The notes under the pieces were generated by a model. It saw only the letters and a program-made list of their open reading frames with translations. It ran no database searches and was not told where the DNA came from. This document shows, one piece after another, positions 1 to 6,959 of a stretch of DNA of 21,653 nt. The number at the start of each line of letters is the position of its first letter. Position 1 is the first letter of the stretch. The translations under genes were made by a program, and so were the position numbers. Source of the stretch: a virus. The DNA lies in the IMG/VR virus record IMGVR_UViG_3300025141_000902, positions 1 through 21,653 of that record; one strand, given 5' to 3'.

Positions 1-2
1 CA

Positions 3-470
3 GCAGTACACCCAGTACCTGAAAAGATTCAGGCGGAAGCTAGTAAGATTGCTAAGACTTGGATTGGATTTGACGCACACCCCGTGCTTAAAGCCGCAAT
101 CCTTGAGCGCTCCGTCTTCTTTGTCCTGCTCCCGATCTTCAGGTTCCTCGGGGACACTGGTCTTCGCACCATTAGTGCCGACATCAGCAGGGACGAGATG
201 ACACACGTAGCTGCCCACACAATGGTGGCTAAGGAAGTCCATGCTAATACAACCTCAGCTATCAATGCACTGCGACGTGCAACAGTTAACTGGGTTGTTG
301 AACCACTCCAAGGTGAGGCTGAGAACAAGCACCTGTCTGCTAACTTCTGGCAAGCACAGAGTGACAGTCTCTATAAATCAGGTAAGGCAGTAGGCCTTGC
401 TGATACTAGAGCTAGCAGGATGCCAGCCTTCTTTGAAACTAACAATGTAAATCTACCTCAGTATGCATGA
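3..470 (+). CDS. nrdB: Ribonucleotide reductase beta subunit, C-terminal part (5' truncated)
   Basis: The reading frame is open to the left edge of the window, so only the C-terminal 155 residues are present. Class I ribonucleotide reductase beta subunits hold the di-metal centre used to reduce ribonucleotides to deoxyribonucleotides. The visible hallmark is an E-R-S-V-F-F helix followed 30 residues later by ISRDEMTH, which fits the second metal-binding pair (E, then ExxH) of the ferritin-like fold. The C-terminus (NNVNLPQYA) is a short flexible tail, as in subunits that dock to the alpha chain. The stop overlaps the thyX start (ATGA), so the two are probably translationally coupled in a deoxynucleotide operon. 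The internal GTG at 84 is not the start. A different ferritin-like oxygenase is possible but less likely beside thyX. Confidence 0.75.
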   Translation, partial: AVHPVPEKIQAEASKIAKTWIGFDAHPVLKAAILERSVFFVLLPIFRFLGDTGLRTISADISRDEMTHVAAHTMVAKEVHANTTSAINALRRATVNWVVEPLQGEAENKHLSANFWQAQSDSLYKSGKAVGLADTRASRMPAFFETNNVNLPQYA

Positions 471-1105
471 CACACACAGCTGAACTTGTTTGGATAACTC
501 CAGACGCAGAAAAGCTCATTGGAAAAATTGCAAGGGTCTCTAACCCTGAGAATGAAGATAACCCTGACTATGAAAAGTTATTAAGATATCTAATCAAACA
601 CAAGCACTGGTCACCATTTGAGATGGCCAGCATGTGCGTGGAGATTGAGACTACCAGGGCTATCTCCCCTCAGATCCTGAGGCACCGAAGCTTTAGCTTC
701 CAAGAGTTCTCCCAACGCTACGCAGTAGCTATGGAGATAGAGCTGCCGAAATTACGACGGCAAGACAACGGTAACAGACAGAACTCCTTTGATGACCTTG
801 ATGCTCAGGAGAAAGTATTTGCTGAGCTGGCAATTACAGATCTCTTTAATGAAGCACAGCACTGCTATGAAGCACTGCTTGAAATGGGAGTGGCTAAGGA
901 ATGTGCCCGTGCTGTCCTACCACTGAACACTAAAACCAGAATGTATATGTCTGGAACTATCAGGAGTTGGTTACATTACTGTGACCTACGCTGTTGGCAT
1001 GGTACTCAATGGGAGCACACACAGATTGCTCTCAACATTTTGAATATACTGAAGGAACAAGTTCCCACTATCGCCGCAGCTATGTGGCCAAATAACAATG
1101 ACTGA
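467..1105 (+). CDS. thyX: FAD-dependent thymidylate synthase ThyX
   Basis: ThyX makes dTMP from dUMP with methylenetetrahydrofolate and FAD/NADPH and is common in cyanobacteria and their phages. The signature RHRxxSxxExSxRY is seen at residues 72-85 (RHRSFSFQEFSQRY). Further conserved parts are PLNTKTRMYMSGTIRSW near residue 155 and the C-terminal GTQWEHTQIA helix. The usual N in the signature (SxNExS) is Q here, a mild change. At 212 residues the length is normal for the family. The start overlaps the upstream ribonucleotide reductase stop as ATGA, and the stop overlaps the next start. Together with the reductase it supplies DNA precursors during phage replication. Confidence 0.96.
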   Translation: MTHTAELVWITPDAEKLIGKIARVSNPENEDNPDYEKLLRYLIKHKHWSPFEMASMCVEIETTRAISPQILRHRSFSFQEFSQRYAVAMEIELPKLRRQDNGNRQNSFDDLDAQEKVFAELAITDLFNEAQHCYEALLEMGVAKECARAVLPLNTKTRMYMSGTIRSWLHYCDLRCWHGTQWEHTQIALNILNILKEQVPTIAAAMWPNNND

Positions 1106-1337
1106 AGACAAGGAACGCAGGGCACGTTATGAAAATGCCCTAGGAGTTGCAAGAAAGCACGGCAACAAGATGTTTGAAGCTGCGATCCTGTTAGAGATCA
1201 GGCTGATGGATCAGGAGTCAACTGGTAAAACCATCACCCCTGACCCAGCAGAAATGGAAGCAGTTGATGAGGTTGCCTCAACTCTCAAGCAATTTAATAT
1301 TGAACTGCCCACACGTGACGAGCTTTATGACGTATGA
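1098..1337 (+). CDS. Small hypothetical protein (79 aa) behind thyX
   Basis: I do not recognise this protein. It is highly charged, starts inside the end of thyX (8-nt overlap) and so is very likely co-translated with it. Residues 1-40 look like two amphipathic helices (MTEDKERRARYENALGVARK, then EAAILLEIRLMD), followed by a more acidic segment ending PTRDELYDV. There is no membrane segment or cysteine cluster. The position between nucleotide-synthesis genes and a putative ssDNA-binding protein suggests a small accessory of the replication region, but nothing in the sequence gives a function. Confidence 0.75.
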   Translation: MTEDKERRARYENALGVARKHGNKMFEAAILLEIRLMDQESTGKTITPDPAEMEAVDEVASTLKQFNIELPTRDELYDV

Positions 1338-1367
1338 TTAGGACTGAAAACATTTATATCGTTTCTA

Positions 1368-2024
1368 ATGAATTTCATATGTGCAACTCTTGAGTTACGA
1401 AATTTGGGAGATAGTGTCCAAGCCTATGGGCTGGATTATTGCAGTGCTGACGCTGTTGTGCCCGCTAACAGCGGTGCTAGCGAGGTACGATTCAGACTAC
1501 TTTGCTACGAACGCCAAGGCCCTAAGCTCCAGGCCTTCCTTGATTGGAAGCCAGGCACCCGTGCCTTGATCACCGGCAACATTGTATTCAGTGATGACAC
1601 AGCAAAACCTTTGGACCTTATTGTTACAACGATTGAGACTTCTGTACCTCAAGAGATGTACTGCAATCAGGTTGTTCTTGGGAATGCGTTCTTCGGTTCA
1701 GATGAAATCAAGGAACGTAAGAACGGTCAAGTAGCCGTTAAGATTGGTACAACACTAGACAACAGCGACGTTACAACGTGGCTATTTATGGAGACACATG
1801 AATCAAGAAAGGAGAAACTCAGTGGCAGAATTCGGAAGGGTCGCCCAATCTGCGTCAATGGATATCTACGTGAATTTAGGAAGGAAGGTGACACGTCTCC
1901 TTACCGGGCTATCTGCGCGAACGACTTCAGTACTAGAAAGGACCGCGACCAATCTAGACGAGGTCCACAATCGTCGGGTACGGCATCGGGCTACACAGAG
2001 ACAGACCCCACCCCCGACTACTGA
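1368..2024 (+). CDS. Putative ssDNA-binding (SSB/OB-fold-like) protein
   Basis: 218 residues that read as two beta-rich halves followed by a disordered charged tail. Each half has OB-fold-like strands: EVRFRLLCYERQG and GTRALITGNIVF in the first, GQVAVKIGTTLD and KGRPICVNGYLREF in the second. The pattern of a basic strand followed by a (K/P)GxxxxVxG(Y/N) strand is typical of bacterial SSB. The C-terminus (roughly residues 190-218) is Ser/Gly/Asp/Pro-rich and ends TETDPTPDY, an acidic tail with a final aromatic residue like the partner-recruiting tails of SSB proteins. It is the last gene before a terminator. A second ssDNA-binding candidate lies at 2536, so the division of labour is unclear. 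The family assignment is inferred from layout rather than a firm motif. Confidence 0.55.
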   Translation: MNFICATLELRNLGDSVQAYGLDYCSADAVVPANSGASEVRFRLLCYERQGPKLQAFLDWKPGTRALITGNIVFSDDTAKPLDLIVTTIETSVPQEMYCNQVVLGNAFFGSDEIKERKNGQVAVKIGTTLDNSDVTTWLFMETHESRKEKLSGRIRKGRPICVNGYLREFRKEGDTSPYRAICANDFSTRKDRDQSRRGPQSSGTASGYTETDPTPDY

Positions 2025-2050
2025 TTACCCTGACTACTAAATAAACACTG

Positions 2051-2074
2051 GCCCCTAACTTAAGGGGCTTTTTT
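2051..2074 (+). terminator. Rho-independent terminator after the SSB-like gene
   Basis: A GCCCCT/AGGGGC stem with a six-base loop (AACTTA) is followed directly by a run of six T. It lies 26 bases after the stop of the SSB-like gene and before the ArdA-like gene, so it closes the nucleotide-metabolism operon. Confidence 0.9.
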
Positions 2075-2088
2075 ATTACCTAAAAATT

Positions 2089-2478
2089 ATGACAGTAACA
2101 CTAATGCCTGGATCACCTGTTGACTACTCTGACTTGTCAGCAGACGAGCAGAACTTGTACATGGAAATCACTGAGATGTTCGGTGAGAAGTGGACACATG
2201 AGCAAACCCTTGACTTCATGGGGGAGCTTGATCACTACAGCATCACAACTTTAGATAACTTACTTGATGCATTCTCGTATGTTACTGATTGTCAATACAC
2301 TGAGGACGGAGCTAAGGCTGAGTACGCAGAGTATTTTCACTGTGAATGTCTTGGTGAAGCTTATGCATATGAAAAGGTTGTTGTTGATTGGACAGCTACA
2401 TATGATTATGCATTGAAGTTTGATACCTTCATCATCGAGTTTGATGGTGACTTCTACTTCTTCAACAGTAACTATTAA
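2089..2478 (+). CDS. Acidic ArdA-like antirestriction candidate (129 aa)
   Basis: A very acidic protein rich in Asp, Glu and Tyr. ArdA proteins mimic B-form DNA and block type I restriction enzymes. Here the segment from about residue 62 on (AFSYVTDCQY, then AEYAEYFHCECLGEA, then VVVDWTATYDYALKFD, then DGDFYFFNS) resembles the C-terminal ArdA layout: an acidic helix with AEY, a VDWxATYxYAL helix, and a final beta hairpin ending in FFN. The first 60 residues (LSADEQNLYMEITEMFGEKW) are helical and less typical, and the protein is shorter than the about 165 residues of plasmid ArdA. It follows a terminator and so probably has its own promoter, fitting an early role. It could also be an unrelated acidic phage protein, since I rely on pattern memory. 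Confidence 0.45.
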   Translation: MTVTLMPGSPVDYSDLSADEQNLYMEITEMFGEKWTHEQTLDFMGELDHYSITTLDNLLDAFSYVTDCQYTEDGAKAEYAEYFHCECLGEAYAYEKVVVDWTATYDYALKFDTFIIEFDGDFYFFNSNY

Positions 2479-2501
2479 CCCCACAATTGTTATATCAGAT
2501 A

Positions 2502-2533
2502 GTTATATTTAAAGGGTCAAACCTTTATATAAC
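2502..2533. promoter_or_regulatory. Inverted repeat immediately before the 2536 gene
   Basis: The left arm GTTATATTTAAAGG (2502-2515) and right arm CCTTTATATAAC (2522-2533) are reverse complements apart from two extra T in the left arm, with a short central spacer. The right arm ends two bases before the ATG at 2536, and there is no Shine-Dalgarno sequence. As RNA this would be a hairpin touching the start codon; as DNA it could be an operator. Confidence 0.6.
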
Positions 2534-2535
2534 AA

Positions 2536-3273
2536 ATGACGCTAACGATTATGCCCCCTGAATTGGTGGCTGAAAAAGACAAAATTGAAACTAAAGAACC
2601 ACAACCCTATTGGAAACCAAGCTCACTTAAAGATGGAGAATCAGAAGAGTTCCGACTACTCGGATGCTACGAAACAGGACACGCCGTCACTGGATGGCAG
2701 TATGCCTCTGAGGTTCTGGATGATAAATCTGGCGAGCTTCGGTTTAATGGCTTTGTCGTCACTCGTTCTCATCCTGGTTCTCCTTCAGATATTGCCCGTG
2801 AAACAGACTGGTCCAAACCTGATCGGCCCAAGATCGACGGAACTTCAGTCAAGCCACGTCGGTTCCTTGCATGGGTGGCTACTTCAGCAGCTAGAGGACG
2901 CCTAGAAGTTATGTTTATTGAACAGAAGTCTTTGCGTGAACAACTCACTGAGATCTTGCAAGAGGATGAAGACTACACTTGGACTGAGGATGGCCTTGCT
3001 AATTTCTCAATTAAGATTAGCCGTAAAGGTACTGGGCTTGAGACTACTTACTCAATACTCCCGAAGGTCCGCGCTGTTCCTGACAAAATTAAAAAGGAAT
3101 GGGAGTCCCAAAAGATATCTATCTGGCTACCTAACTTTTTTGAAGGTGAAGATCCTTTCGCTGGTCGGAAGACTGGTGAAAAAGGTCTACCTGCTGGCGG
3201 AACAGACAAGCACGGGGCAACCGTGATGGCTAAGAAAATCAAACCTAAAACTAACGATAACACTGAATTCTAA
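2536..3273 (+). CDS. Putative phage single-stranded DNA-binding protein
   Basis: 245 residues with the layout of a phage replication ssDNA-binding protein (T7 gp2.5 / T4 gp32 role: coats single strands and recruits polymerase and helicase). A core of beta strands spans about residues 35-180 (EEFRLLGCYETGH, then PRRFLAWVAT, then LEVMFIEQKSLREQL). It ends with NFSIKISRKGTGLETTYSI (157-174), a GxGLxTxYxI strand pair that I associate with phage ssDNA-binding proteins. The last 40 residues are Lys/Gly-rich and end in the acidic-aromatic NDNTEF. It opens the replication cluster: stop and next start overlap (TAATG), followed by nuclease and primase-helicase genes. An inverted repeat sits right at the start codon. 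No Shine-Dalgarno sequence is present. Confidence 0.55.
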   Translation: MTLTIMPPELVAEKDKIETKEPQPYWKPSSLKDGESEEFRLLGCYETGHAVTGWQYASEVLDDKSGELRFNGFVVTRSHPGSPSDIARETDWSKPDRPKIDGTSVKPRRFLAWVATSAARGRLEVMFIEQKSLREQLTEILQEDEDYTWTEDGLANFSIKISRKGTGLETTYSILPKVRAVPDKIKKEWESQKISIWLPNFFEGEDPFAGRKTGEKGLPAGGTDKHGATVMAKKIKPKTNDNTEF

Positions 3274-3617
3274 TGTCCGAACAACTCGCAAATCTTCCAC
3301 CTGAACTTCAGGCACGCATCAACGCAATCGTCGAGCAGGCTAATGCTGCTCCACCTCAATCCGAGACACAGCATCAAGTAGCAATGGCCCCTCCAGCATC
3401 ATTGGCAACACGTCCACCATCATTGATGGATCACATTGTTGCATTACGCCAGGAGGTTTCTGTCCTATCTCAACAGACACAAGCAACTGCACAAGTAACT
3501 GAAGCTGTCGGGAATGCCGTTGGACAGTTGTATCAGATGTTTTGCTCACAAACCGAAACTACAACTTATAGCTCAGAGTTTCAAGCGCAGAGGTCGGGTG
3601 TAGAGGATGACTACTGA
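3273..3617 (+). CDS. Small hypothetical protein with acidic C-terminal tail (114 aa)
   Basis: Not recognised. The N-terminal part (residues 1-25) is helical. Residues 26-55 are Pro/Ala/Gln-rich and probably disordered. Residues 52-95 form a likely coiled coil (MDHIVALRQEVSVLSQQTQA and on). The end is disordered with the acidic-aromatic terminus GVEDDY. The start overlaps the stop of the ssDNA-binding candidate and the stop overlaps the nuclease start, so it is co-translated with both. The low-complexity linker plus coiled coil suggests an oligomeric adaptor or mediator of the replication/recombination set. That role is inferred from position only. Confidence 0.75.
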   Translation: MSEQLANLPPELQARINAIVEQANAAPPQSETQHQVAMAPPASLATRPPSLMDHIVALRQEVSVLSQQTQATAQVTEAVGNAVGQLYQMFCSQTETTTYSSEFQAQRSGVEDDY

Positions 3618-4362
3618 AAAACCATATAGGATTAGCACTCCGTCTGGTTATCGTAAATATCTCTGCAGTGGACTCTATATGCCCAGTGTGACTACAGTTC
3701 TTAGTGCTACTGAGACTGCGAAGTCTAAAGCTAGCCTTGCTACTTGGATTAAAAATAATCCTGGTGGCAGCGAGGCTGCTTCTACTAGAGGTACAGCAAT
3801 ACATCAATGCTGCGAGAACTATCTCAGAGGTTTGCCTCCCGCTTGCCCCGAAGAATATTTACCCTTCTGGAATGGTATAGATGAATACCTTAATTGGTTT
3901 GATGTCCTTCACTGGTCAGAGCGTCCCTTAAGAAAGGATTGGTATCACCTACGTTCAGACGACAAGGTGGTATCATATGTCTGGAGCACAGAGCATTTGT
4001 ATGCAGGATGTCCAGATTTAATTGGTGAGATAGGTGGAGTTAAAGTCATAGCAGACTTTAAAACAAGCAATGCCCCATACAGGAACTCGTTCCCCGACCG
4101 TGGGGATCGTATGGGGTTTGGAGGGTTCCGCAAATATACTAAATGTGCTCAGCAAATGGCAGCTTATCGGCTTGCTTTAGCTGAACGTACAGGTTTTAAA
4201 TGTGATGTAGGCCTTATAATTGTCGCCACTGAGGAGACAACACAAGGTATATTTATAGACGGAGATCAAATGGATCTTCACGAAAGTAGATTCCTTAAAC
4301 GGGCTCAACAATTTCACGATATGGAAGGTACTAATAATGAAGCTGAGGCTAGCAGTTCATAA
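3607..4362 (+). CDS. PD-(D/E)XK family exonuclease
   Basis: A Cas4/RecB-like nuclease probably acting in phage recombination or host DNA breakdown. Visible motifs in order: GTAIHQCCENYLRG at 62-75 (the GxxxH helix before the core), AGCPDLIGEIGGVKVIADFK at 133-152 holding the metal-binding D137, D150 and K152, and QMAAYRLAL at 183-191 (the QxxxY motif of the RecB-type family). No iron-sulphur cysteine set is evident. At 251 residues the length is normal for phage exonucleases of this kind. It overlaps the upstream gene by 11 nt and the primase-helicase by 26 nt, so the three are one translational unit. Confidence 0.85.
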   Translation: MTTEKPYRISTPSGYRKYLCSGLYMPSVTTVLSATETAKSKASLATWIKNNPGGSEAASTRGTAIHQCCENYLRGLPPACPEEYLPFWNGIDEYLNWFDVLHWSERPLRKDWYHLRSDDKVVSYVWSTEHLYAGCPDLIGEIGGVKVIADFKTSNAPYRNSFPDRGDRMGFGGFRKYTKCAQQMAAYRLALAERTGFKCDVGLIIVATEETTQGIFIDGDQMDLHESRFLKRAQQFHDMEGTNNEAEASSS

Positions 4363-6571
4363 GAGCTGCAAGAACAAAACTAACCCACAAAAGGTTGCCA
4401 AGGGTTGGTCCAATATCCTAGAAGATATTTCCTGGCTGGAAGGCTGGGTGAAGGCAGGTTACGGCTGGTGTTCAACTCACTTTATTGATCGCCACCGTAA
4501 GTCAGAAAATGCTAGTGGCAGTAACGTTATCGTTATTGACATTGATGGCGACACAACACTAGAGCAGTTCTGGAATACAGATACTGCTAGGAACTGGTGC
4601 GGTGCTACCTACACTTCTGCTAGTCACACCAACGAAGAGCATCGCTTCCGTGCTTTATTCCCATTGGAGATTGACTTAGCAACCATAGGTCAGCACAGAG
4701 CTGCCTATTGGCTAATTGTTGATCGTTTAGTAGCAGACCTTGGGATTGAAGCTCTTAAGGATAACTGCGGTCAAAAACCAGAGCGTCTATGGTATGGAAA
4801 TACTGAAGCTGAATTTATATTCAGTGAAGGCATTGTCCCTGCATTTCTGCTACAGGATATTGATTATATAGAACCAACTGACTTTACTAAATCAGATATA
4901 TCCGACAAGGATATTGAACGTTGTAAATGGCTGCTTGAGAACTTCCTGCTCCCTTCTGAGGATGGTGAATATGAGGCCCGTTACGTACCAGTCATGGCTG
5001 CGTGTGCCGCTATCGGCGAGGCGTTGTTTGACTGCTGGGTTGATTGGGTATTGCGTGGTCATCATGGGGAAAAGGAAGAGAATATTCGCCCTTACAAATG
5101 GAGAGGTCTCGGTAAACATAGTGGCCCTGCTAAACTGTATTCGCTAGCAAAGAAACAGGATGCCAACTGGACTAGTAAGTTACCAGCTAATCTAAGATTT
5201 GGTGCAGCTGGTTCGGCTGTGGGTTACACCGAAGCTGATCCAGTTGCCAGTTTCGATGAAGTCATATCCCATAGTAAAGGAGTAACGATGAATACTTCAG
5301 CAGATGAGATGCTTCCAGAGCCCGTACCTGATTCATCACAAGTCAAACGAACTAGAGGCAGACCTAAAAAGAGTAACGATGATGCTGCTAAGGAACGTGA
5401 GAATGATGTCAAACAGGTTAAAGAAATTCTTTCAGACTTAAGGAAGAATGAACTCACGGGTGCCATTGAATACACCAATGTAGATGGTAAGACTATTGCC
5501 CTTCAAGGGAATGACTTAGATCTGATGACGACTAAGCTTGCTTGTGAACACGGGATCTTTATCCCTGAACCACGAATCAAGTCAGCTATCCAATATGCAG
5601 CAGCTAAAAATAGCTACTGTCCTATCAGGAAATACCTTGATTCATGTAGTGCACATAGTAAGCCCCATCCCGATTGGGACAGGATTGGCGAAGTCTTCCT
5701 AGGCAACAAGCACCAGATTGCCACCCTCGCTATGCAGAGGATGATGATTGGAGCTGTAGCCAGGGCATTCAAGCCTGGTGTATCTATGAGCTGGCTTCCC
5801 ATCCTTGTGGGTGCCCAAGGCGTAGGTAAGTCTATGTTCAGTCGCAGCCTTGTGCCTGAAACATTGTTTACAGAGATCACCATACCTCTAGAGACATTGA
5901 TGAAGGAACAGTACAGACTGCATGTGGCTTGGCTACTTGAGCTTCCTGAGATTGATAATTACTTCAGTATCAGGAACATTGAGAACTTCAAGAACCTAGT
6001 TACAACTAGGTGTGATGAGGTTCGTTATCCCTATGCCTCCTTACCATCTAAACTACCACGTAGGTTTGTACTGATTGGTACAACCAACAGGAACCAGTTT
6101 CTGGTAGATAGTACAGGTAATAGACGCTTCGTACCTCTAGAGATTGCTGCTAACTTCTTAGTCCCTTGGCAGCGTCTGGTTACAGAGCGTGATTCAATGT
6201 GGGCAGCGGCGGTAAAGGCTTACCGTGAGGGTACTACCTACGAGTTTGATTCAGGAGAGATCGCAGCTATAGCTGATTACATTCAAGAATTCGGTGATCC
6301 CGATCCTTGGATGGAGAAGGTCACTCAGTTCATCAATCTTCGTAAAGAAGTCACCGCTGCACAAGTGCTGACTGAAGCACTAGACATTGATGCCCGGCAA
6401 CAGAGCAGACGAGAGTCCCGCAGGGTTGCAGATGTTCTGCAAGCTATGGGATGGAGGCGACTGGTAACTTCCCGTAAGGATAAGGCTACTGGTAAGTCTA
6501 AGTCTGTACGTGTCTGGCAAAGACCTAAAGATGATCCTCTATCTGAAGAACATATTCTCAACGACTTTTAA
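4337..6571 (+). CDS. Primase-helicase fusion (AEP/VirE-N-like plus VirE-type P-loop ATPase)
   Basis: 744 residues. Residues 60-165 look like an archaeo-eukaryotic-type primase/VirE-N domain: NVIVIDID (D68, D70), TYTSASHTNEEHRFRALFP at 91-109 with H97 and R103, and QKPERLWYG at 146-154. A linker of about 310-350 is charged and contains TRGRPKK (339-345), an AT-hook core. Residues 440-610 form a VirE/virulence-associated-E ATPase: Walker A GAQGVGKS (492-499), Walker B LLELPEID (533-540), and FVLIGTTNRNQFLVDSTGNR (577-596) with the sensor and arginine motifs. The C-terminal 90 residues resemble a winged helix (AAQVLTEALDI to LQAMGWRR), ending DDPLSEEHILNDF. It would prime and unwind DNA at the phage fork. 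The start lies within the nuclease gene end. Confidence 0.85.
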   Translation: MKLRLAVHKSCKNKTNPQKVAKGWSNILEDISWLEGWVKAGYGWCSTHFIDRHRKSENASGSNVIVIDIDGDTTLEQFWNTDTARNWCGATYTSASHTNEEHRFRALFPLEIDLATIGQHRAAYWLIVDRLVADLGIEALKDNCGQKPERLWYGNTEAEFIFSEGIVPAFLLQDIDYIEPTDFTKSDISDKDIERCKWLLENFLLPSEDGEYEARYVPVMAACAAIGEALFDCWVDWVLRGHHGEKEENIRPYKWRGLGKHSGPAKLYSLAKKQDANWTSKLPANLRFGAAGSAVGYTEADPVASFDEVISHSKGVTMNTSADEMLPEPVPDSSQVKRTRGRPKKSNDDAAKERENDVKQVKEILSDLRKNELTGAIEYTNVDGKTIALQGNDLDLMTTKLACEHGIFIPEPRIKSAIQYAAAKNSYCPIRKYLDSCSAHSKPHPDWDRIGEVFLGNKHQIATLAMQRMMIGAVARAFKPGVSMSWLPILVGAQGVGKSMFSRSLVPETLFTEITIPLETLMKEQYRLHVAWLLELPEIDNYFSIRNIENFKNLVTTRCDEVRYPYASLPSKLPRRFVLIGTTNRNQFLVDSTGNRRFVPLEIAANFLVPWQRLVTERDSMWAAAVKAYREGTTYEFDSGEIAAIADYIQEFGDPDPWMEKVTQFINLRKEVTAAQVLTEALDIDARQQSRRESRRVADVLQAMGWRRLVTSRKDKATGKSKSVRVWQRPKDDPLSEEHILNDF

Positions 6572-6576
6572 ATGAA

Positions 6577-6813
6577 ATGCTTGCAAATGATATCAAACTC
6601 GGCCAACGTGTCGTGCTCACTTCTAATGGAATGTTTGCTCTGATTGTTGGTATGCCTGAGTACTACACCCCCAGAGCAAAGTTAGTTCGTATAAAGTATG
6701 AGAATAGTACTCGTTTTGAGTACGTTATTAATCATATGATTGAGCCGCTTCCCTTGGAATCGCAGTACCCAGCGAACGGCGGCTCTTATGTTAAACCTGA
6801 AACCTCTTTCTGA
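6577..6813 (+). CDS. Small SH3-like beta-barrel protein (78 aa)
   Basis: Not recognised by name. The sequence alternates short strands: LGQRVVLTSNG, MFALIVGMPEYY, AKLVRIKYENS and RFEYVINHMIEPLPL. This looks like a KOW/SH3-type small barrel. The tail is short and uncharged. It begins five bases after the primase-helicase stop, so it belongs to the replication operon. The ATG at 6572 is out of frame with it. SH3-like barrels often bind nucleic acid or a protein partner, but no specific role can be read. Confidence 0.7.
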   Translation: MLANDIKLGQRVVLTSNGMFALIVGMPEYYTPRAKLVRIKYENSTRFEYVINHMIEPLPLESQYPANGGSYVKPETSF

Positions 6814-6815
6814 CT

Positions 6816-6959
6816 ATGGAATACAAAGTCACCATGAGCATTAACGCTGACACTCACCCACGGAAATGGCTCCTTGAATGCATTTATGACAATCTCAATG
6901 AAGGTGAAGACATCCTTGAATGGGAAATTGAACCTATGGAATTTATTGAAAATGGCTGA
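6816..6959 (+). CDS. Very short ORF (47 aa) between replication genes
   Basis: This frame runs ATG to TGA for 47 residues beginning MEYKVTMSINADTHPRKWLL and ending PMEFIENG. It starts two bases after the preceding stop and its stop overlaps the next start by eight bases (ATGGCTGA), so it fills the gap exactly, as expected for a real phage gene. The composition is acidic with a beta strand then an amphipathic helix. The pattern of an N-terminal strand, a WLL helix and an ILEWEIEPME strand is like small cyanophage proteins of unknown role. Confidence 0.65.
   Translation: MEYKVTMSINADTHPRKWLLECIYDNLNEGEDILEWEIEPMEFIENG

Noticed and set aside
1334-1393. Short 19-codon ORF before the SSB-like gene
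   Set aside because: It overlaps both neighbours, has no ribosome site and shows no recognisable sequence.
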